Below are positions 35,808 through 46,162 of a stretch of 64,000 nt of DNA, in pieces. Position numbers and translations under genes: made by a program. Each line of letters begins with the position of its first letter. Positions within the stretch are counted from its first letter, which is position 1. Origin of the DNA: Vibrio cincinnatiensis DSM 19608 (GTDB lineage: Bacteria > Pseudomonadota > Gammaproteobacteria > Enterobacterales > Vibrionaceae); contig NZ_FUXB01000009.1 in assembly GCF_900167345.1 (NCBI RefSeq), positions 116,270 to 180,269 on the forward strand, in the 5' to 3' direction. A model generated the notes under the pieces. That model made no database searches, had not been told where the DNA came from, and worked only from the letters and a program-made list of their open reading frames with translations.

Positions 35808-37442
35808 CTATATTTTAAAAAAGGCAATTTTATCTTTTTGATCATTGGCTAAATGGGAAAGTTCATTACTTGCGGATGAACATTGAGATAAGCCAACAAA
35901 ATTTTGTTGCACAATGTCAGAGATATTCATCATATTCTTGCTGATTTCACTGGTGACATTCGCCTGTTCTTCTGCACCAACGGCGACTTGTGTATTTGTG
36001 TCGTTGATAAGTGTCATGACTTGAATGATCTCTTGCATAGCGAGGTTCGCTTTTTCAGACAGCTTGTCATTATTTTCTAGCAACTGGATGCTGGTTTGCA
36101 TGTTTTGGTTGGCTTGTAATGATTTATTTTGTAGCTGCTCAATAATGGTTTTAATGTCACGGGTTGACTTTTGGGTATTCACCGCTAGAACTCGAACTTC
36201 ATCGGCAACCACGGCAAAACCGCGTCCTGCTTCCCCAGCTCGAGCGGCCTCAATGGCGGCATTGAGCGCCAGTAAATTGGTTTGTTCGGAAACATTGCTG
36301 ATCATCTCGACCACATTGTTAATTTGTGTCGATTGCTCTTGTAATTCTTGAATAATGGCGGCTGCATCATGCAATACTTGAGTGATTTTTTCATTAGCTT
36401 GTTGATTTTCTTCGAAAATCTCTAAACTAATTTCTACTTTTTTACCCGCATTTCGAGTCAGATCATCGGCAGAAGCCGCGCTCTCACTCATGCTTTTGGC
36501 CATGCTTTCTAATTCGGTGGCAGCCGTTGCTACGGATTCAACCGCTAAAATCTCTTGTTGAGAGTTATTTTCTGACTGCACCATAACGGAGGCTAATTCT
36601 TGTGATGAAGATGCCACTTGATCACTGATCATATTAAGATCGCGCAAGGTATGTTGTAGCCGTTCGATGGTTGCATTAATGTCTTGGCTTAGGCTCGCAA
36701 GTTCATTTTTACCTGAGGTTTCAATACGTATAGAAAGGTTACCCTCAGAGACTTCTTGCATGGCTTGCTGAATCATTTGGGCTGGTTTTGCAATAATTCC
36801 GGCAACAAACCAAGCGAATATCGCAGCCAGAGCCAGCGCAATTAAGATAACGATAATGCCTTGATTCAGGGTTTGCGTGCTTTCGGCATCTAAGTCAACA
36901 ATGGTTTGTAAAGCACTTTGGTTAATATCTTCAGAGAGCTGGTTAAACGCTTGAACGAGTCGATCCCCTGCGATGCGCAGCTCTTCAGATAAAAGCGTCA
37001 ACTGCTTTTCATCAACATGGGTACCGTCAGCTTGGCGGGCTGCATTTAAGCTGAAGGTCGCTTTTTCGGTATAGGCTCCCATCGCATCATAGATATTTTG
37101 TAAATCATCGGCGTAGTGGGGGGCACTGAATGTGCTGTTTAGGCGTTGTGTGATAGTCAGAAAATCATTGTTGATTTTTTTTATAATAACGTCGTTTTTA
37201 CTGCTATCGATTTGCCCGTAAGCTACATCAATACGTAACGGATAAAATAAGTCATCAATATCAGCAAGAGTATCTTTCTGAATAACTAACGTATTGACAC
37301 TAGAGATTAATCTTTCATCTGATGCTTCTAATGCATGTCTTACAAACATAAGTACAGTGAATAGAATTAAAACAGAAAATAAAACAGGCGCAATGATTTG
37401 ATTGCGAACAGAGATGTTGTTTAGTAATGGTCTTATATCCAT
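35808..37442 (-). CDS. Methyl-accepting chemotaxis protein
   Basis: A 544-residue transmembrane chemoreceptor. Helix 1 at residues about 14-34, a periplasmic four-helix-bundle-type sensor (about 35-190), helix 2 at 194-214 ([20 protein letters not shown]), HAMP at 215-268, then a signalling domain with the hairpin tip [32 protein letters not shown]. No C-terminal NWETF-type CheR/CheB tether is seen. Its ligand is unknown. It is transcribed alone, with a strong terminator after it. Confidence 0.93.
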   Translation of the reverse strand: MDIRPLLNNISVRNQIIAPVLFSVLILFTVLMFVRHALEASDERLISSVNTLVIQKDTLADIDDLFYPLRIDVAYGQIDSSKNDVIIKKINNDFLTITQRLNSTFSAPHYADDLQNIYDAMGAYTEKATFSLNAARQADGTHVDEKQLTLLSEELRIAGDRLVQAFNQLSEDINQSALQTIVDLDAESTQTLNQGIIVILIALALAAIFAWFVAGIIAKPAQMIQQAMQEVSEGNLSIRIETSGKNELASLSQDINATIERLQHTLRDLNMISDQVASSSQELASVMVQSENNSQQEILAVESVATAATELESMAKSMSESAASADDLTRNAGKKVEISLEIFEENQQANEKITQVLHDAAAIIQELQEQSTQINNVVEMISNVSEQTNLLALNAAIEAARAGEAGRGFAVVADEVRVLAVNTQKSTRDIKTIIEQLQNKSLQANQNMQTSIQLLENNDKLSEKANLAMQEIIQVMTLINDTNTQVAVGAEEQANVTSEISKNMMNISDIVQQNFVGLSQCSSASNELSHLANDQKDKIAFFKI

Positions 37443-37775
37443 TATAATTCTCGATAATTTGATGGAGGAAATTTCACCAGATACTACTGCTTTTCTCTTT
37501 TTCCTTCATGTAGGACAATTCTGCTTTTATTGTTTTGAGTGATGTTAAAGAAAATATTAAATATTTTTTATTTATATCATTCTTTATGAAAAGTTATCTA
37601 TAATGATTGGTGGGTAGGAAAAATCTCAAAATTGATTTTTTGGGCAAGAAATCAATAAATTCAAAGTGGGAGTCACTTCAAGGTGATTGACTTTAGAATC
37701 GCATTAAATAGAATGATTTCAGTAAGCCTAGTTAGGCCAGACTGTACTTTCAACCTTCATTGGTGATGCATTTTT
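37443..37775. other. Intergenic region before the BvgS-like gene
   Basis: 333 A+T-rich bases between divergent genes. No gene and no confidently named operator. It must hold the promoters of the chemoreceptor and the kinase gene. Confidence 0.5.
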
Positions 37776-39374
37776 GTGAAAATTAGCATTAAAACACTCT
37801 TATCTATGGTCTTGTTATTATGGGGCGTGACTGCTTATGGGAACGTACCGGAGAACGAGAGTGGGAGTGATAAAATCATCATACGTTACTCGGCATGGGA
37901 AAATACCTTTCCAATGTTTTTTCGCTTAAATGATCATGAATTAGATGGGTATTTAGTTGATATTGTTAACCTTTTAAGTAGTCGTACGGTATTATCATTT
38001 CAATATATTGAAAGCGCGAATGAAGAGACTCCTATCCATTTGTTAGAAAATGGAACGATTGATATGCTTCCATTGGTGATCCGTGGTGTCAATATTCCTG
38101 ATTGGATGTACGTCTCTGAACCGTATTTGACGATAAGATATATTAATGTCGCCTTTAAAAATGCACCGATTAATCGTTCAGGCACTCGTGGTGTTCTGCT
38201 TTCTGAAAATAATGCCTATGAATTTGTTCGTGAAATTATTTTTGGTGTGAATTCTAAGGCTTATACTAGCCTAGATCTCTTGATTGGTGATTTGAAGAGT
38301 GGTGCGATTCAAAGCGCCTATATCCGAGAAGACATCCTTAACTATATTCTGGCTCACCCAGAAGAGGCTCGATTCAGTATTCTTTCGGGAAATGAAAAGA
38401 AAATTGAATTTTCCGTTGCGATTCACCAAGCACGAAATGACTTGAAATTATATATTGATGAAATGTTAAATAATATTTCTCAAGATGATGTCCTTCGATT
38501 AAAAAATAGCTACGCTCCTATAAAAGTGATTTATGGTTATGATAAGCGATCCGTCTCTTACTTATTTATTGGTGTGTTATTGGGAACGGTGTTACTGGTT
38601 GCTATCTTTTTTCTTTGGCACCGAAATATCAAGTTGGTATTAGCGTTTAAGCGAAAAGAGATCCAACGGAGTAGAAATGAATTATTATTTTTACAACGTA
38701 TGGTTGATGCGTTACCCAATTTAGTGTGTATTCATGATGCAAACCACCGTTTATTACTCTCTAATTACGCTTTTACGGAAGGTAACCTAGGATTAGATTG
38801 TACCTATCGTGGTAAATTGTCAGAAGAAGAAGTCTGTAGCCATCAAGATTTAGATGAAGTCCTTGTTCATCATCGGTCGAGTCGCCGAGAAATCACGATT
38901 GAGCGAGAAGGAGAGCCGACCATTATTCTGGATTGCTATCGCACCGCGATTGCCAGTACGGAGAGTTCAGACAAATATGTATTAACGGTGATGAATGACA
39001 TCACTGAATTCAAGAATCAGCAGCAAGAACTGTTAATAGCGAACGACATTGCTCAATGTGCGGTGGCGTCAAGAGAACGTTTTTTAGCCAGTGTCAGCCA
39101 TGAATTGAGAACTCCGATTGCTGGTATGGTTGGGCTAGTAGAAATGCTTATGCAAAAAGAGAAAGATGAAGACTCTCTTATTATGCTCAACAATGTGATG
39201 ACTTCGGCTCGTCATTTACACTTATTAGTCAACGATATTTTAGATTTTTCAAAATTAGAGGCTCAACAATTCGAACTCGATATTCGAGAAAGTTTTGTGT
39301 TAAGAGACATTGGGGAACTATTACGGGTTCATTGCCGAGCGGCGCAAGAAAAAGGGTTGGCGTTCCATTATTGA
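37776..39374 (+). CDS. BvgS-like hybrid sensor kinase, N-terminal part (frameshifted)
   Basis: 532 codons from a GTG. Signal peptide 1-23, a periplasmic solute-binding type sensor (SBP_bac_3-like, about 30-255), a membrane helix at about 265-287 (YLFIGVLLGTVLLVAIFFLWH), a PAS-like region (300-420) and the HisKA dimerisation domain with its phosphorylated His in FLASVSHELRTPIAGMVGL. The frame stops just after GLAFHY, where a hybrid kinase should run into the ATPase domain; that domain follows in the +1 frame. So this is the front part of one broken gene. The partner regulator lies downstream. Confidence 0.82.
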   Translation: MKISIKTLLSMVLLLWGVTAYGNVPENESGSDKIIIRYSAWENTFPMFFRLNDHELDGYLVDIVNLLSSRTVLSFQYIESANEETPIHLLENGTIDMLPLVIRGVNIPDWMYVSEPYLTIRYINVAFKNAPINRSGTRGVLLSENNAYEFVREIIFGVNSKAYTSLDLLIGDLKSGAIQSAYIREDILNYILAHPEEARFSILSGNEKKIEFSVAIHQARNDLKLYIDEMLNNISQDDVLRLKNSYAPIKVIYGYDKRSVSYLFIGVLLGTVLLVAIFFLWHRNIKLVLAFKRKEIQRSRNELLFLQRMVDALPNLVCIHDANHRLLLSNYAFTEGNLGLDCTYRGKLSEEEVCSHQDLDEVLVHHRSSRREITIEREGEPTIILDCYRTAIASTESSDKYVLTVMNDITEFKNQQQELLIANDIAQCAVASRERFLASVSHELRTPIAGMVGLVEMLMQKEKDEDSLIMLNNVMTSARHLHLLVNDILDFSKLEAQQFELDIRESFVLRDIGELLRVHCRAAQEKGLAFHY

Positions 39375-40806
39375 TTGGGTTCCTACTCATATCCAAGTTG
39401 TGATGATTGATTCATTACGGGTGGCCCAAATCATCAATAATATTCTTTCTAATGCGGTGAAATTTACCCGTGTTGGAGAAATCGCGGTGGCGATTTCATT
39501 GAGTGAACAGTCTCTGGATTTTTGTTTTACTGATACCGGTGAAGGCATGAGCCCTGAGCTGTTGGAGAATGTCTTTAACCCCTTCGTTCAGGCCGATTCC
39601 AGTATCGCAAGGCGCTATGGTGGAACGGGGCTTGGTCTGGCGATTGTCCATGATCTGTTGCAAGTCATGGGTGGGAAGATTTCTATTGAGAGTACTTTAG
39701 GTAAAGGCACCACGATTCAGGTGATGATCCCACATCAGAGAGTGCGCCACTATCCTGATCACATTGAGGGCGTTACGGTATGCTATTCCGGTACTAATCG
39801 TTCTGTGCAAGCGTGGTTGGCGATTTGGAGTGGGCAACAAACGCTCTGTTCGTGCACATCTAAAAACAATTGTATCGCTATTTGGGATGATGCATTGCCT
39901 GAGGGAATGGATACTTCCAGTGATTTGCATGTGGTGCTGCGAAAAGCGTTACCCACTTTTCGAACCCGTGATGAGCAGTCCATCGCTATCAGTTCGGAGC
40001 CATTTTTTGCTGATTTGCTGTATGACATTTTAGTGAATGCCCATGAAGAGGTTGCGGGTGAGCGAGTTATCCCTGATGCCCTAAAAGGCCGTATTCTTGT
40101 CGCCGAAGATAATCCCATTAATCAGTTGGTGATTCGGCGTCAGTTAGTTTCATTGGGATTAGCGGTGGAAGTGGTTAATGATGGGTGTGAAGCGTATGAA
40201 CGGATAAAAATGGATCCCGAGTGTTGTGATTTATTGATTACCGACTGCCACATGCCACATCTCGATGGTTATGAGCTTGTTCATCAATTGCGAGAAACCA
40301 TTCCCGCTTTTGCGGATAAAGCCATTATTGGCTGTACCGCAGAAGATTCTCGAATTACCGCGGAGAAGGCCTTAGCATTTGGTTTTGATGAGATATTGTA
40401 TAAACCCTATGGATTATCTCGGTTACATCAACTGCTCTCTAAGTATTTACCTTCCTCTGAGCCTTTATCTGAAGAGGGGGAATCGGGAATATTAACCTGG
40501 TGGGACCAATACGATGCCAATGATGCGATTATGCTGGTCGACGTCTATATTGATACGATGAGCAGTGACCTAGAACAGTTGCGCCTTGCTCAACATGATC
40601 CTAGCACCTTGCATCACATTGCTCATCGTATTAAAGGTGGTGCGAGTGCAGTAGGGGAAGAGAACGTCTATCGATGTGCCAAAGCATTAGAAGCATTGAC
40701 GGAATCAGAGGGGGCTGCGTATACGGAATCTTTTGAATGCCTCGTCACGCTCTTAGAACATACCCTTGTTGCTGCGAAACAGTGGTTAATGAAAAACAAA
40801 GGTTAA
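39310..40806 (+). CDS. BvgS-like hybrid sensor kinase, C-terminal part (frameshifted)
   Basis: The true homologous part begins near 39377 with DWVPTHIQVVMIDSL; the first 22 codons are read in the wrong frame. It has a HATPase_c domain (N-box NNILSNAVKFT, DTGEGM, GGTGLGLAI), a receiver domain (RILVAEDNPINQLVI, phosphorylation Asp in LLITDCHMPHLDGYEL) and an Hpt domain (phosphorylated His in IAHRIKGGASAVG). All catalytic residues look intact, so the break is probably recent, or an assembly error. Without the N-terminal part it has no membrane sensor and no dimerisation His. Confidence 0.82.
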   Translation: MGNYYGFIAERRKKKGWRSIIDWVPTHIQVVMIDSLRVAQIINNILSNAVKFTRVGEIAVAISLSEQSLDFCFTDTGEGMSPELLENVFNPFVQADSSIARRYGGTGLGLAIVHDLLQVMGGKISIESTLGKGTTIQVMIPHQRVRHYPDHIEGVTVCYSGTNRSVQAWLAIWSGQQTLCSCTSKNNCIAIWDDALPEGMDTSSDLHVVLRKALPTFRTRDEQSIAISSEPFFADLLYDILVNAHEEVAGERVIPDALKGRILVAEDNPINQLVIRRQLVSLGLAVEVVNDGCEAYERIKMDPECCDLLITDCHMPHLDGYELVHQLRETIPAFADKAIIGCTAEDSRITAEKALAFGFDEILYKPYGLSRLHQLLSKYLPSSEPLSEEGESGILTWWDQYDANDAIMLVDVYIDTMSSDLEQLRLAQHDPSTLHHIAHRIKGGASAVGEENVYRCAKALEALTESEGAAYTESFECLVTLLEHTLVAAKQWLMKNKG

Positions 40807-41194
40807 TGAAAATAAAGGTCAATGAAAAACGGTGGGTAACGGCAAACAATGGTAGTGCCAAACCACGGTAGTGCCAAACCACGGTGAATCAAGCGATGTT
40901 ATCCGCGATAAGGTGACTCTGTTAGCGTTCTGTCACTTCGTGGCTTGAAGGCTTTCATGTTAGAGAAAGTTATGCTATCAAGCAGTAAAATCATGAGATG
41001 GTGGTTTTATGAGCGTTAAGCCCAGCTAAGTGACCTTAGTTATGGCATTGTTAATATCATGCTAAAAGATGAAAGTGCGTTTAGTCATTGAAAGGAATCG
41101 AAGAGGGTAAACTGGGAAACCTACGCATTTTGGGAGTCGTAGGTCGTAGATAGAACGACATCAATAGCATGTTTTGATTACTTAAGGTAAGTGA
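40807..41194. other. Intergenic region with short tandem repeats
   Basis: 388 bases with no gene. The left end holds short repeats (separate entry). The rest should include the promoter of the BvgA-like gene; no operator is identified. Confidence 0.5.
40851..40882 (+). repeat. Tandem repeat, 16 bp x 2
   Basis: GGTAGTGCCAAACCAC occurs twice in a row, followed by GGT. Just upstream, a looser repeat of GGTTAATGAAAA-type units covers the end of the kinase gene. Confidence 0.8.
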
Positions 41195-41809
41195 ATGACT
41201 GAACAAGAAATGAAGAAGGATTTAACCTGTTTAATTATAGATGACCATGCACTTGTGTGTGTGGCTATTAAGCAGTTATTAGAGAAAGAAAATTATTTTT
41301 CAAATATTATTATTAAGCAAAATCCTACTGATGGTATTAAATATATTCGAAATTTTGATGTGGATTTTCTTATTTTAGATGTTAATTTCTTTGACTATGA
41401 TGGATTTGATTTATTACGTCGAATTAAATTTCATGGATATCAAGGTAAAACTTTAATCGTGTCAGGTAATGATACGAAAATCTATTCTGACACTGCTTTT
41501 CGAGTGGGGGCTGAAGGCTATGTAAGTAAGTCTGAAGACCTTTCTACGCTCGTTGATGCCGTGGAGACTATTCTCAATGGTTATACTTATTTTAAATCGG
41601 AAGTAGATAGAAAATCGCCTGTTGTCACTTTATCTAAGCAAGAGCTTGCTGTTTTCCGTTTTCTGGTCGATGGTAAAACGAATAAAGAAATTTCAACTAT
41701 CTTGTCGCTAAGCCCTAAAACCATTAGCACTTACAAAACAAGAATATTAGAAAAATATAAAGTAAAATCAATCATAGAATTGATGAACTTAAGAGATAGC
41801 GTATTATAA
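41195..41809 (+). CDS. BvgA-like response regulator (NarL/LuxR family)
   Basis: A 204-residue two-domain regulator. The receiver domain has Asp16-Asp17, phosphorylation Asp62 in FLILDVNFF and Lys in GYVSKSED. The C-terminal LuxR-type helix-turn-helix starts near residue 145 (LSKQELAVFRFLVDGKTNKEISTILSLSPKTISTYK). It resembles BvgA and lies 388 bases after the BvgS-like kinase, so the two should form one phosphorelay. If the kinase is truly broken, this regulator has lost its main input. Confidence 0.88.
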   Translation: MTEQEMKKDLTCLIIDDHALVCVAIKQLLEKENYFSNIIIKQNPTDGIKYIRNFDVDFLILDVNFFDYDGFDLLRRIKFHGYQGKTLIVSGNDTKIYSDTAFRVGAEGYVSKSEDLSTLVDAVETILNGYTYFKSEVDRKSPVVTLSKQELAVFRFLVDGKTNKEISTILSLSPKTISTYKTRILEKYKVKSIIELMNLRDSVL

Positions 41810-41909
41810 TATATTTGGTTTTTTTGATTAAATTTTAAATAGTTTTATCAGGGAGATGGAAATCTCTACCTGATTTTTATTTTATTCATGATGACAGGTG
41901 ATATTTTTA

Positions 41910-43556
41910 ATGGGTATGAGGAAACAAGTAATTAAAGCCACGAAAGTGATCGTTGCTGATGACTCATCACTTGTATTATCAAATATTAAATTGTTATTAC
42001 GAGAAATAGGATTTTCTTCTCAAAATATTTATACGGCAAAAGACTCAAAATCCCTGATTAAAATTCTCAGCGAAGAAAAAATAGAACTGATTGTTTGTGA
42101 TTTTAACTTCGGAGATGATATGAATGGAAAGCAGATTTATGAGGAAATTCAATATCTTGGTCTAACCCCGCCTTGGTGTACCTTCATTATGTTGACCGGA
42201 GAAAAACAAGGTGACACGGTTAAATCGATAGTGGACATTGAACCGGATGACTACATTGTCAAACCCTATTCTGTTCATTTGGTGAAAAATAGAATCTTGC
42301 GCGCTTTTTACCGTAAGCTTGCCTTACGGGAAATGTACACGATTCCATTAGATTCCAGTGCCGAAGATATTATTTCTATTTTTGAGTTTACCATCGCTAA
42401 GAACCCGCAATATGAAAGTTTTCTCAAACGTTTAGCGGGTGAATCTTTATTGAAATTTGGATACAGCCATGAAGCAAAAGCTCTCTTTCTTCGTTGTTTA
42501 CAAGAAGGGGATCACCTCTGGGCTATGTATGGCTTTATCAATTCTTGCCTAGTCAATGGCGACTATAATGATGCTTTTTATTACTTGAATGAATGGGAAG
42601 AGCGAAACCTCAGACGTAGCCCTAAACTGCATGAATGTATGGCCAAATTATATTTGGTTAAAGGGGATTCGACTTTAGCTTTTGATGAAATAAAAAGTGC
42701 ATTTGACAAAGCCCAAAATATGGATCGCCTGTTAAATTTCGCCAGAATATGTGAAGTGAATGGTGTTTTTGATAAAGCGTATGACCTTTTTGCGATGTAT
42801 CGCTCCATGTCCCAAGGCACGTATCGAGAGTCACTCGTCAACAATTTATGGTTAACCCGTGCAATTTTATTTAGGACACAGTTAGACTCTCCCGATAAAT
42901 CGAAGGTAATGCGGATTGTAAAGAAAGAGATACGTGAGATGGAGCTGGGACAAGAGCTGTCGGTGGATTTAAGCGCTTATCTTCCTTTGCTGGATATGCA
43001 TGGTGACTGGGTTATGGGAAGTTATCGCCAATTTCGAGAGAAACTTTATTCTGCGGTAAAATCCATTTCTTCTGCCAGCCTTGATGTCCAGATTTACTGC
43101 GCTCGACTCGCATTGTTAGGGCAGCAGGTTGAACTGTGTTATTCACTGCTTAAAAAAATTTCTCCGCTGACGCTCACAGATACAGAGTTTGAAACATTAT
43201 TACCTCATGCTCAGGTAACCGCGCTGTTGAATGAGTGCCAGAGCATACAGATTGAAACGAAAGAGAACTGGCGTCGGTTTAAGAACCTTTTACAAGAGAA
43301 CCGCGTACAAATGTTACGACATGCACTGGATTGCTTCCACAAGAGAAGCCAATGTCCTCAAATGGCATTAATGATGCTTAAAGCCATGGAGTATGGTTTT
43401 CCGCCATCATTGAGTGCGAGTCGTTTGAGAGAAATGATTTTTAGCTGTGAGCAAACCATTGAAACTTCGTATATCCTAAGTAAAGAAGAGATACTGGCTG
43501 CTCGTCAGTCTTTACATAAAGTCAAAGTGTTATTCAACGCAAAATTAGCACAATGA
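41910..43556 (+). CDS. Response regulator with TPR-like C-terminus
   Basis: A 548-residue protein. Residues about 10-135 are a receiver domain (KVIVADDSSLVLSNI; Asp in IVCDFNFG; Lys in DYIVKPYSVH). The remaining 400 residues are helical TPR-like repeats (ESLLKFGYSHEAKALFLRCL, AKLYLVKGDSTLAFDEIKSAF). No DNA-binding domain is present, so output is probably through protein contacts. The frame reaches a GTG at 41898; ATGs at 41910 and 41916 are more likely, with GGTGAT upstream of 41910. It follows the BvgA-like gene on the same strand. Confidence 0.85.
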   Translation: MGMRKQVIKATKVIVADDSSLVLSNIKLLLREIGFSSQNIYTAKDSKSLIKILSEEKIELIVCDFNFGDDMNGKQIYEEIQYLGLTPPWCTFIMLTGEKQGDTVKSIVDIEPDDYIVKPYSVHLVKNRILRAFYRKLALREMYTIPLDSSAEDIISIFEFTIAKNPQYESFLKRLAGESLLKFGYSHEAKALFLRCLQEGDHLWAMYGFINSCLVNGDYNDAFYYLNEWEERNLRRSPKLHECMAKLYLVKGDSTLAFDEIKSAFDKAQNMDRLLNFARICEVNGVFDKAYDLFAMYRSMSQGTYRESLVNNLWLTRAILFRTQLDSPDKSKVMRIVKKEIREMELGQELSVDLSAYLPLLDMHGDWVMGSYRQFREKLYSAVKSISSASLDVQIYCARLALLGQQVELCYSLLKKISPLTLTDTEFETLLPHAQVTALLNECQSIQIETKENWRRFKNLLQENRVQMLRHALDCFHKRSQCPQMALMMLKAMEYGFPPSLSASRLREMIFSCEQTIETSYILSKEEILAARQSLHKVKVLFNAKLAQ

Positions 43557-43799
43557 CATCCTTTGGTGGCTTATTCATCGTTTAGGTGAATTGTAACCTT
43601 GTTGTCATTTTTCTTAGGAATAATTCCATGCTATCTAAGACGGTATGGATTGTCCTAACATTCAAGTATCAATCCATAATACCTTTTTTTGATGGAAGTG
43701 GTAGCGCTGTTAACTTCACGTTTTCAGTGGTGAGCCGTTGCTTAGCGCTTCTTTCATCGTGTTTGGTATTCGCCGTCGATTTTTCTGTTTTCAATAGCG

Positions 43800-45446
43800 A
43801 TGATCGGCATGTTTAAATTAAACCAAGTCAAAATCAGTACCCGTTTATTTTGTTTAAGTGCGTTACCTATCATTAGTTTGCTGATGGTGCTTTTTCTCTC
43901 TTTTCAAGTGGCGCAGCAAAAAGATCGTTTATTTGATCGCCTGTATCAGCAGCATTTGTTGCCTCTTAGTGACATCCTCGCTACTCACTCTCTGCTTAGG
44001 CAAACGGGCCTCGATGATTTAAGACGTTATCGAACGGGGTGGGCTAGCCAAAATGAAACGGTAGAAAAGATTGAAAGCGTGTTAGCTCAAGTTGGAGAAC
44101 GCTGGAGTGCCTATCAACAGCAAAGAGGAGAGGCCGTTGACCCATTGAACCAACAAGCGGATGAACAATTAGAGAAAGCCATTCAACTGTATCAGCAATG
44201 GATATCCCGAGCGGGCACCGATGCCATAACCGTTCGGATCCTCAATGAATCTACGTTTAATAATGAAATCAATCAGGTGCTTGTTCCATTAGGTGAAACC
44301 TTGAATCAATTGGTGAATCAGCAGATTGGTATGGCGGGTGAAGTACAACAAGAAGCGGCGAGTCTTACTCATTCGATGGTCCAATTTTATCTGTTTGGTG
44401 GGGTGGTTTGGGTTGCTTTGTTAGTGTTATTGGGTTGGTTTATCCAGCATTCCATTCAGCAACCACTACGCCAATTACGGGAAGGGATACGACAATTAGC
44501 TCACTCTTCTGATTTAACGACACAAGTTGTTGTGCAAGGTCGAGATGAGATTGCCCAAACGGCGCTGGCATTAAATACCATGGTGAACCATTTTTGCCAT
44601 TTGATTATTGAGATTGAGAATAAGAGTGTTGAGTTAAGACAAAATGCGAAGCGTATGCTGGTTGTTAGTGAAACGGTTGAATCGAAATCCAATAACCAAT
44701 CTTTACAAACGGCAATGGTGACCCAAGCCATGGAAGAGATGAGCCAAGCCATTAGTGCGGTCAGCCAACATACACAACATGCACAAACGGTGATCATTCA
44801 AGCCGATGAACTGAGTTTGCAAGGAGCGAATACCGTGCAGCAAGCCAGTACCCGGATCAAAAGTTTAGCAAGTGTGATTGAGCATTCGGCACAAATTATT
44901 CGTCATCTCCATCAGGAATCAGCCGAAATTGCTCAAGTATTAAGTGTTATACAAAGTATTGCCGAGCAAACGAATTTGCTGGCTCTCAATGCGGCGATAG
45001 AAGCCGCGCGAGCGGGAGAAGCAGGGCGAGGGTTTGCGGTGGTGGCTGATGAAGTCCGCAATCTATCCGGTAATACAGAAAAAGCCACCCGTTCTATCGG
45101 TGATGTGCTCTCTCGTTTACAGCAAGGAGCGGATAATGCGGTAAAAGCCATGCAGTCAGCGAATGTACAAGCGTTAGAAAGTGTGGATTTTTCTAATCAA
45201 TCAGAAGCGGTCTTAACTCATATACGGCAGGCCTTTGAAGATATCGCCCAAGTTAACCATTCCATCACTACCGCCAGTGATCAGCAAGCCTCGGTTGCTC
45301 ATCAAACCAAGCAAAGCATCCATAGCTTAAGTGGTGATACTTTAGAGTTAGAGCAACAGGCGAAGCAAGCCCGTGAAGTCAGCGAAGTGCTGAGCCAAGC
45401 CTCTGGTGAGTTACGAGAGAAGGTTCACCACTTTGTGACGGCGTAA
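43800..45446 (+). CDS. Methyl-accepting chemotaxis protein
   Basis: A 548-residue chemoreceptor. Helix 1 at residues about 16-38, periplasmic sensor (about 40-195, helical), helix 2 at about 198-220, HAMP (221-273), and signalling domain with the tip [20 protein letters not shown], then [15 protein letters not shown]. No named ligand domain is visible. An alternative ATG is at 43809. Neither start has a strong SD. Confidence 0.92.
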   Translation: MIGMFKLNQVKISTRLFCLSALPIISLLMVLFLSFQVAQQKDRLFDRLYQQHLLPLSDILATHSLLRQTGLDDLRRYRTGWASQNETVEKIESVLAQVGERWSAYQQQRGEAVDPLNQQADEQLEKAIQLYQQWISRAGTDAITVRILNESTFNNEINQVLVPLGETLNQLVNQQIGMAGEVQQEAASLTHSMVQFYLFGGVVWVALLVLLGWFIQHSIQQPLRQLREGIRQLAHSSDLTTQVVVQGRDEIAQTALALNTMVNHFCHLIIEIENKSVELRQNAKRMLVVSETVESKSNNQSLQTAMVTQAMEEMSQAISAVSQHTQHAQTVIIQADELSLQGANTVQQASTRIKSLASVIEHSAQIIRHLHQESAEIAQVLSVIQSIAEQTNLLALNAAIEAARAGEAGRGFAVVADEVRNLSGNTEKATRSIGDVLSRLQQGADNAVKAMQSANVQALESVDFSNQSEAVLTHIRQAFEDIAQVNHSITTASDQQASVAHQTKQSIHSLSGDTLELEQQAKQAREVSEVLSQASGELREKVHHFVTA

Positions 45447-45475
45447 ATGAGGCCTTCTCTTTTTTATTTAAGCGA

Positions 45476-46093
45476 TCAAGAAAGTTTGGGAAGTTGCTTT
45501 TTTTCCACTTTCTTGGTGGTTTTTTCAGGAGCTTTACTAAGCATCACAACCGGACGAACGATAAATAAGTTATTAGGGTAAAGGATTCGGTGACCTTCGA
45601 GGGTTTCTAATACGACATTGAGTAATGTCATATCGATAATTTTCCCTTCAATAAAATTACTGCCATCAATCACCCGTACCCATAAGCCAATCCGACAGTG
45701 ATTTTGGACAAATAGCGCTAAAAAAGAGGTGACATTACTCAGTAAAGACCAACTGGCAAATAATCCGACACCCAATAAAGCGAATAAAGACGATCCGACG
45801 ACCAAAAGCCCACGTAATTCCACTCCCCACATCATCATAATGGTCAACAGACAGAGGATCAGTAGTAATGCTTTAATGAGCCATCTGGCCCGTTTGATTC
45901 GATGGACATCTTCTTGGCTTCTTACCGCTTTGTCTAACAGCCGTAAACTAATGAAAACCAGCTTAGGGTAGAGCAGTAACATCAGTCCGGTGAATATCCA
46001 TTGATAATAATCAGGTAATAAATAGAGGTAGTCCATAATGCTTACTGAAACGGGATTTTTATCAAAAGATAACGGAAATTCCATCAATGACAA
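45476..46093 (-). CDS. Small MscS-family channel-like protein
   Basis: A 205-residue membrane protein. Two helices (about 33-52 and 68-89) are followed by a pore-lining-type helix (LLVVGSSLFALLGVGLFASW) and a short beta domain (RIGLWVRVIDGSNFIEGKIIDMTLLNVVLET) as in MscS. It lacks the larger C-terminal vestibule domain of E. coli MscS (286 residues). It may relieve osmotic pressure, which suits its place beside the ProVWX osmoprotectant operon. Starts at 46093, 46084 and 46036 are all possible and none has a strong SD. Confidence 0.78.
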   Translation of the reverse strand: MSLMEFPLSFDKNPVSVSIMDYLYLLPDYYQWIFTGLMLLLYPKLVFISLRLLDKAVRSQEDVHRIKRARWLIKALLLILCLLTIMMMWGVELRGLLVVGSSLFALLGVGLFASWSLLSNVTSFLALFVQNHCRIGLWVRVIDGSNFIEGKIIDMTLLNVVLETLEGHRILYPNNLFIVRPVVMLSKAPEKTTKKVEKKQLPKLS

Positions 46094-46162
46094 CTAGAAA
46101 TTATGCATGTGGAAAGTCAGGTGGGGCAGTGGTGTGACATGGTGATGCTTATTCTCCCTAGG

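Noticed and set aside
43586..43816. 76-codon frame before the second chemoreceptor
   Set aside because: Overlaps the receptor start, no SD, Cys/Phe-rich low-quality translation.
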